Below, in pieces: positions 58,697-64,000 of a stretch of DNA of 64,000 nucleotides. Each line of letters begins with the position of its first letter. Position 1 is the first letter of the stretch. The notes beneath the pieces were generated by a model. That model ran no database searches. It had not been told where the DNA came from and saw only the letters and a list, made by a program, of their open reading frames with translations. The DNA is from Lepus europaeus (lineage: Eukaryota > Chordata > Mammalia > Lagomorpha > Leporidae): the NCBI RefSeq assembly GCF_033115175.1, contig NC_084850.1, positions 20,553,218 to 20,617,217 on the forward strand, given 5' to 3'. Made by a program: the position numbers and the translations under genes.

Positions 58697-60064
58697 TCCA
58701 ACATGGCTGAATAGGGACAAGATGTGCTGAATCTGAACAACAGAAAAAGCATAGGAAAAGAGGATGGAGTGCACTCCCAGGAAAGAGCTGGAGAGAATTT
58801 TGCAGTGGAAATTCTACAGAAGGACAAGGGATGCCACAGAGCAACATAAAAGTAGCAGGCGTGCAGCAATGAGCCCAGGCACTACACACGACCCCTCGGC
58901 CAGGAGCTAAAGGAAGCACCATCTTTGGAGAACAAGGTGAAAGAAGACTGTCACGGCCCATGCCACTGGTGATATTGTGTGAAGGAAAGCCTTGGGGGCC
59001 ATACTTTGGTTCTGGCCTGGAGCCCTAGAGGGGACAGGGTACCTGAGAACCAAAGGGGCATGTTTCTTTATTTCCATCCCCTGAAAAGGGTGCACAGCAA
59101 CTGGTAGGTAGAAGGTGCCATTTTGACACAGTAGAGGCTGTTGCAGTTCTTGTGTGGGCAATGCACCTGGTGATTTTACCAGAGGAAAAAAGTGATGTTC
59201 ACCACTGACTTTGAGCCTTGCTGGAGGGTTGAGAGGACACTGGGCACCCACCTAGGGGCTGTACGGTGACCCCAGCCTCTAAACAGTACGCAAACTGTGA
59301 TGGCATAGAGTCCACAGGCAACTGGCTCTGGGAATATCTCTGCTCACACCGTGGTTGGTGCAGGATTGCAGGGCTGACCAGTCCTCTGAACCACATGACT
59401 GTGGGAGCCTGTGAACTGTGACTGTAAATTCTTTGACTGTACAATAGGTCAAAGGGTGCAGCTGAATCTCTGGACAATCATTGTGTCTGGACTCAGAGGC
59501 TCAGAGCTCCCTGGCAGGCTGGGGTGGGTTGTTGATGACTGCTGCTTGCTCACACTGAGGACCACACACAGATCCTTTGTGTGGTTCATGTGCTAGCTGG
59601 AATGGTTGTTGTACCCACTGTGGGCTAACTCTGGGCATCGACCACTGTGGAAGAGGAGGTGAGGTTATAATTATTCCAAGAGGTGTGATCCTACCTTCTC
59701 TCTTGCTGACAAGAGAGGAAATTTACGAGGCCCAGCTCTGCTGTCATTCTGGATTCTAATCCCATCCTTGATCTCTGACCAGAGCTCCTTGGTCATCCCC
59801 AGAACACATACCTCTGGGGATTCAATGAAAGATCTGACACTACAAACACCACAAAGGCATAGTTCAAAGATAAAATCTCTCAGAGGAGAAAACCAATAAG
59901 CTTTAACTCAAATGCCTAAAAATAAATGCAGAAATTCAAGAAACAAGAAAAGGAAGACAACATGAGTTCACAAAGTAATGCAACACCACTTCAATATTGG
60001 ACTCTGAAGAAAAGGTGATGGATGAAATGCTTCTCACAAGAAATGAGAAGCAGATTCACGGGTT

Positions 60065-60428
60065 AAAGAAATTCATATGTGGGGCTGGCGCTGTGGCATA
60101 TTGTGTAAGGTGGCGCATGCAGTGCCAGCATCCCATATGGGCACTGGTTTGAGAACTGGCAGCTGCACTTCTGATCCAGCTCTCTGCTATGGACTGGGGA
60201 AGCAGCAGAAGACGACACAACTCCTTGGGCCCCTGCACATGCATGGCAGACCTGGAAGAAACTCCTGGCTCCTGGTTTCGGATTGGCACAGCTTTGGCTG
60301 TTGTGGCCAATTGGGGAGTGAACCAGTGGATGAAGATCTCTCTCTCTCTCTCTCTCTCTGCTTCTCCTCTCTCTGTGTAACACTGACTTTCAATTAAATA
60401 AATAAAAATAAATAAAGAAATTCATACG
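60065..60428 (+). mobile_element. CSINE within L1
   Basis: GGGGCTGGCGCTGTGGC head at 60081. AAAGAAATTCATAYGT flanks it at 60065-60080 and about 60413-60428, with one C/T difference. Confidence 0.92.
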
Positions 60429-61174
60429 TGACATGCAGATAAAATTTTCCCATGAGATTGATATTTTGAAGAGAAATTAATCTGAAATATTAGAAATGAA
60501 GTCAATATGTCAAATAAAAATACAGTGGAAAGCTTTAACAACAGACTTGGTGAGGGAGAAATAGAAATATCTGAGCTAGAAGATGAGTCTTTGGAAATAT
60601 CTCCATCAGAACAAAAAAAGAAGAAATAAGAAAAATTAAAAACAATGTTTGAGATTTATGGGATACTATGAAACTCCCCAAGCAACATATGGGACTTAGT
60701 TCCTGAAGCTGTGGAAAGTGAAAATGGATTAGAAGGCCAGTGTAGTGATATAATAACAGAAATCTCCTTTAATTTGGAGAAACAAAGGGACACACAAACA
60801 CAGGAAGCACATAGAATTCCTCATAGATATGACCAGAAAATAGCTTCACCATGACACATTGTTGTCAAACTTATAACAGTAAAACATAAAGAAAAGATTC
60901 TAAAATGTGCATGAGAGAAACACCAGATTACCTTTAGAGGATCTCCGATTAGACTGATGGCTGATTTCTTATCAGAAACTCTACAGGCTAGGAGAGAATG
61001 GAGAAACGTAGTCCAAGTCCTAAAAGAAAAAAAAAATGTCAATCCAGAATACTGTACCCTGTAAAGCTTCCATTTATGAATGAAGGTGAAATAAAGACCT
61101 TACATAACAAACACAAATTGAAAACATTTATCTCCAGTAGACCAGCCTTAGAAGTTTCTTAAGGATGTGCTACC

Positions 61175-61496
61175 GGGGTCAGCACTGTGACATAGTGGGT
61201 AAAGCCCCGAACGGCAGGGCCAGCATCCCATATGGGCACCAGTTTGAATCCTGGCTGCTTCTCTTCTGATCCAGCTCTCTGCTAAGGCCCGGGAAAACAG
61301 TGGAAGACGACCCAAGTCCTTGGGCCTCTGTACCCATCTGGGAGACCTGGAAGAAGCTGCTGGCTCCTGGCTTCGGATCAGCTCAGCTCTGGGCATTGTG
61401 GTCCTTTGGGGAGTGAAACAATGGATGGAAGACCTTTCTCTCTCTCTGGTACCTCTCTCTGTCTTTCAAACAAATAAAAATAAATATTTAAAAAAA
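61175..61496 (+). mobile_element. CSINE within L1
   Basis: GGGGTCAGCACTGTGACATAG head and AAATAAAAATAAATATTTAA tail. Confidence 0.9.
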
Positions 61497-63026
61497 TTGT
61501 AATCTTCAATGGGCAAAATTCTAGTTACTAAATGACCAAAATTCTCCAATTAAAACAGACTGCCTATGTGGATTAAAAAACAAGACTTATCTATTTGCTG
61601 TCTACAAGAAACACACCTCACCAACAAAGATACACACAGAATGAAAGTGAAATGATAGAAAAAGTTATCCCATGCTAATGGAAACCAAAACTGAGCAGGT
61701 GTAAGCAACCTAATTAACGGAAAAGAACAGACTTTAACACTAAAACTTCTAAAAGACACAAGGAGGACATTATGTAATGATTAAGGGATCAATTCAACAG
61801 GACAATATGACTATAATAAATATATATACACACAATACCTGGGTACCTGGCTATTTAAAACAAAAGTTAACTGGTCTCAATGGAGACCCCGATTCCAATT
61901 AAGAAGAAATGGGGGACTTCAACATTCCACTTTTATCAGTGGACAGGTGATGGGATGGCATCCCTGCTGAATTCTACCAAAAATTTAAAGAATTAATTCC
62001 CATTCTTCCCAAGATATTTGAAAACAACCAAAGGGGAGGGAATCCTCCCTAACTCCTTCTATGAGTCCAGCATCACCTAATTTCCAGAATCATAATTAGA
62101 TACAAAATAGAGAACTATAGATCAATATTTCTGATAAACATGAATGCAAAATTCTCAACAAAATACTACCTACTTGAATTCAACAATACACCAGAAAGAT
62201 CATTCACACAGACTATGTGAGGTTTATCCCTGGTATGCAGCAATGGTTCAATATATGCAAATCAATAAATGTGATACCTACATTAACAAACTGAAAAATG
62301 AAAGCCATATGATTATCTCAATAGATGCTGAGAAATCATTTGATAAAATATAACATTACTTCATGATAAAAATGTGAAGCAAACTGTGTACAGAAGGAAC
62401 ATTATTCAACACAATCAAGGCAATTTACAACAAACACACAGCCAGCATCCTATTGAATGTGGAAAAGCTGGAAGCATCTCTGCAGATACACTGCGCGAGA
62501 CAAGGAAACCCACCTTCACTGTTACTATTTAGTCTAGTCCTGGAGATTTTAGCCAGAGCCATTAAGCAAGAAAATGAAATCAAAGTGATATAAATTAGGA
62601 AGGAGGAAGTCAAACTATCCCAACTTGCAGATGACATGATTCTATATATAGGAGAACCAAAAGACTCTACTAAGGGTCTAATGGAACTCATCGCAGAGTT
62701 TTTGAAAATTGCAGGATATAAAATTAACAAACAAATACCAACAGCCTTTGTATAGACAAATATTGTCAGGGCTGAGAAAGAACTGGTAAGATCAGTCCTA
62801 TTCACAACAGCTACAAAAATTTAAGTACCTTAGGATAAATTTAACCAAGGAGGTGAAAGACCTCTATGATGTAAATTTCAAAAGTGTAATGCAAGAAACA
62901 GAAATAGACAACAAATGGAAAAATATTCAATGTTCATGGATTGGAAGAATCAGTATCATCAAAACGTGCAAACTGCCAAAAGAAATTTACAGATACAATG
63001 TGTACCCAACCAAAATACCAACGATG

Positions 63027-63358
63027 GGGATGGTGCTGTGGCGCAGTAGGCTAAGCCACTGCTTGCAGTGCCAGAACCTCATATGGGCACTTGTTCACAT
63101 CCTACCTACTCCTCTTACAATCCAGCTCTTGTTTATGGCCTGGGAATGCAGTGGTGGCTGGCCCAAATGCTTGTGTCCCTGAACCCACATGGGAGAGCTG
63201 GAGGAAGCTCCCAGCTCCTGGCGTCGAATTAGCCAGGCTCTGGCCCATTGAAGGCATTTGGGGAATAAACCAGTAGGTGGAAGACCTTTCTCTAAGTCTA
63301 TCCCTCACTCTCTCTCTGTAATTCTACCTCTCAAATAAATAATAATAAAGTCCTTCTA
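63027..63358 (+). mobile_element. CSINE within L1 ORF2
   Basis: GGGGATGGTGCTGTGGCGCAG head and CTCAAATAAATAATAATAAA tail. It splits the ORF2-like frame after TKIPT. Confidence 0.9.
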
Positions 63359-64000
63359 AAAAGTCTAATGACATAATTCTCAGATCTAGAAAAATAATGA
63401 TAAAATTTATATGAAAACACAAGAGACCCAGAATAGCTGAAGCAATATTAAACAACAAAAAAGATGGATTCATAAAAATACCAGTTTTCAAGATATCCTA
63501 CAGGTCAGTTATAATTGAAAGAGCCTGGTACTGACACAAAAATGGACATGTAGATAAGTGACACAGGATAGAAACTTTAGAAATCTGTCCACACATCGAT
63601 AACCAACTAATCTTTGATACAGAAGCTAAAATCATTCCCTCTAGAAAGGACAGTCTCTTCAACAAATGCTACTGGAAAACTGAATTGCAGCATGGGCAAG
63701 TATGAAACAAAACCCTGCCTTACAACTTTTACAAAAATCAACTTAAAATGGATCAAAGACCTAAATCTATGACCTAATACTACCAAATTACTAGATCAGA
63801 ACATTGGTGAAACTCAGCAAGGCATTGACATTAGCAAATCCTTCTTTGAAAGGACTCCAGAACCACTGGCAATCAAAGCAAAAATAGACAAATGGGATTA
63901 CATCAAGGTAAGAAGCTTCTGCACTGTATTGGAAACACTCAGAAAAGTGAAGAGGCAACTGAAAGAATGGGTGAAAGCTTCTGCAAAGTATGCAACTGAT

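Larger units (their letters stand above)
58690..64000 (+). mobile_element. Near full-length old L1, truncated by window end
   Basis: The text begins with an L1-like 5' region (TTCCAACATGGCTGAATAGG at about 58696). It proceeds through ORF1-like (60430-61080) and ORF2-like text (for example GCAATGGTTCAATATATGC, AGCCAGAGCCATTAAGCAAG, and the frame at 62853-63010 with WKNIQCSWIGRISIIKTCKL), and continues to the last base. C repeats at 60080, 61175 and 63027 interrupt it. Many stops and indels make it inactive. It may hold 5' untranslated exons of the zinc-finger gene, but none could be identified. Confidence 0.82.

Overview
This window is mammalian nuclear DNA from a lagomorph, most likely a rabbit or hare. 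It holds about 30 copies or fragments of the tRNA-derived lagomorph C repeat (CSINE). At 39296-40924 there is an L1 3' end with the G-rich tract typical of rabbit L1. Genes are split by introns, and most open frames of 60-150 codons are SINE, L1 or simple-sequence shadows. Two minus-strand loci, CT55 (CXorf48-like) and ZNF75D-like, lie side by side as I recall them at human Xq26.3, so I infer the X chromosome.

Layout. 1-13.2 kb: a GC-rich tandem segmental duplication with remnants of an unidentified minus-strand gene. One copy carries a solo LTR (540-1559). The other carries a young defective class II endogenous retrovirus (6874-12217) with paired LTRs, a tRNA-Lys primer site, gag, an integrase remnant, an env tail remnant and an RNA-export-like element. 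13.2-15 kb: stacked SINEs. 15.1-20.6 kb: a broken second copy of CT55, invaded by L1 and SINEs. 25.7-31.8 kb: the better CT55 copy, whose five coding exons join into a 220-codon frame with GT/AG borders. 33-41 kb: old L1 pieces, two nested solo LTRs, and a 5'-truncated rabbit L1 with target-site duplications. 46.8-58.3 kb: a ZNF75D-like SCAN-KRAB zinc-finger gene whose finger exon is damaged. 48-52.5 kb and 58.7-64 kb: old L1s, the second with a 5' region and running off the window.

The strongest lead is in the endogenous retrovirus, between the env stop and the polypurine tract. Three copies of a paired motif with constant 33-nt spacing match the two-loop constitutive transport element (CTE) of type D retroviruses. 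Two of them fold into the familiar double-loop hairpin and the third forms its own single-loop hairpin. Other leads are a 1.5-kb AT-rich non-coding block replacing most of pol, a potential SCAN-KRAB protein with one finger, an in-frame deletion in the first CT55 repeat, and a SINE that carried 3' flanking DNA with it.

All alignments, exon joins and foldings were done by eye. Family names rest on remembered protein and repeat families, not on a database search.
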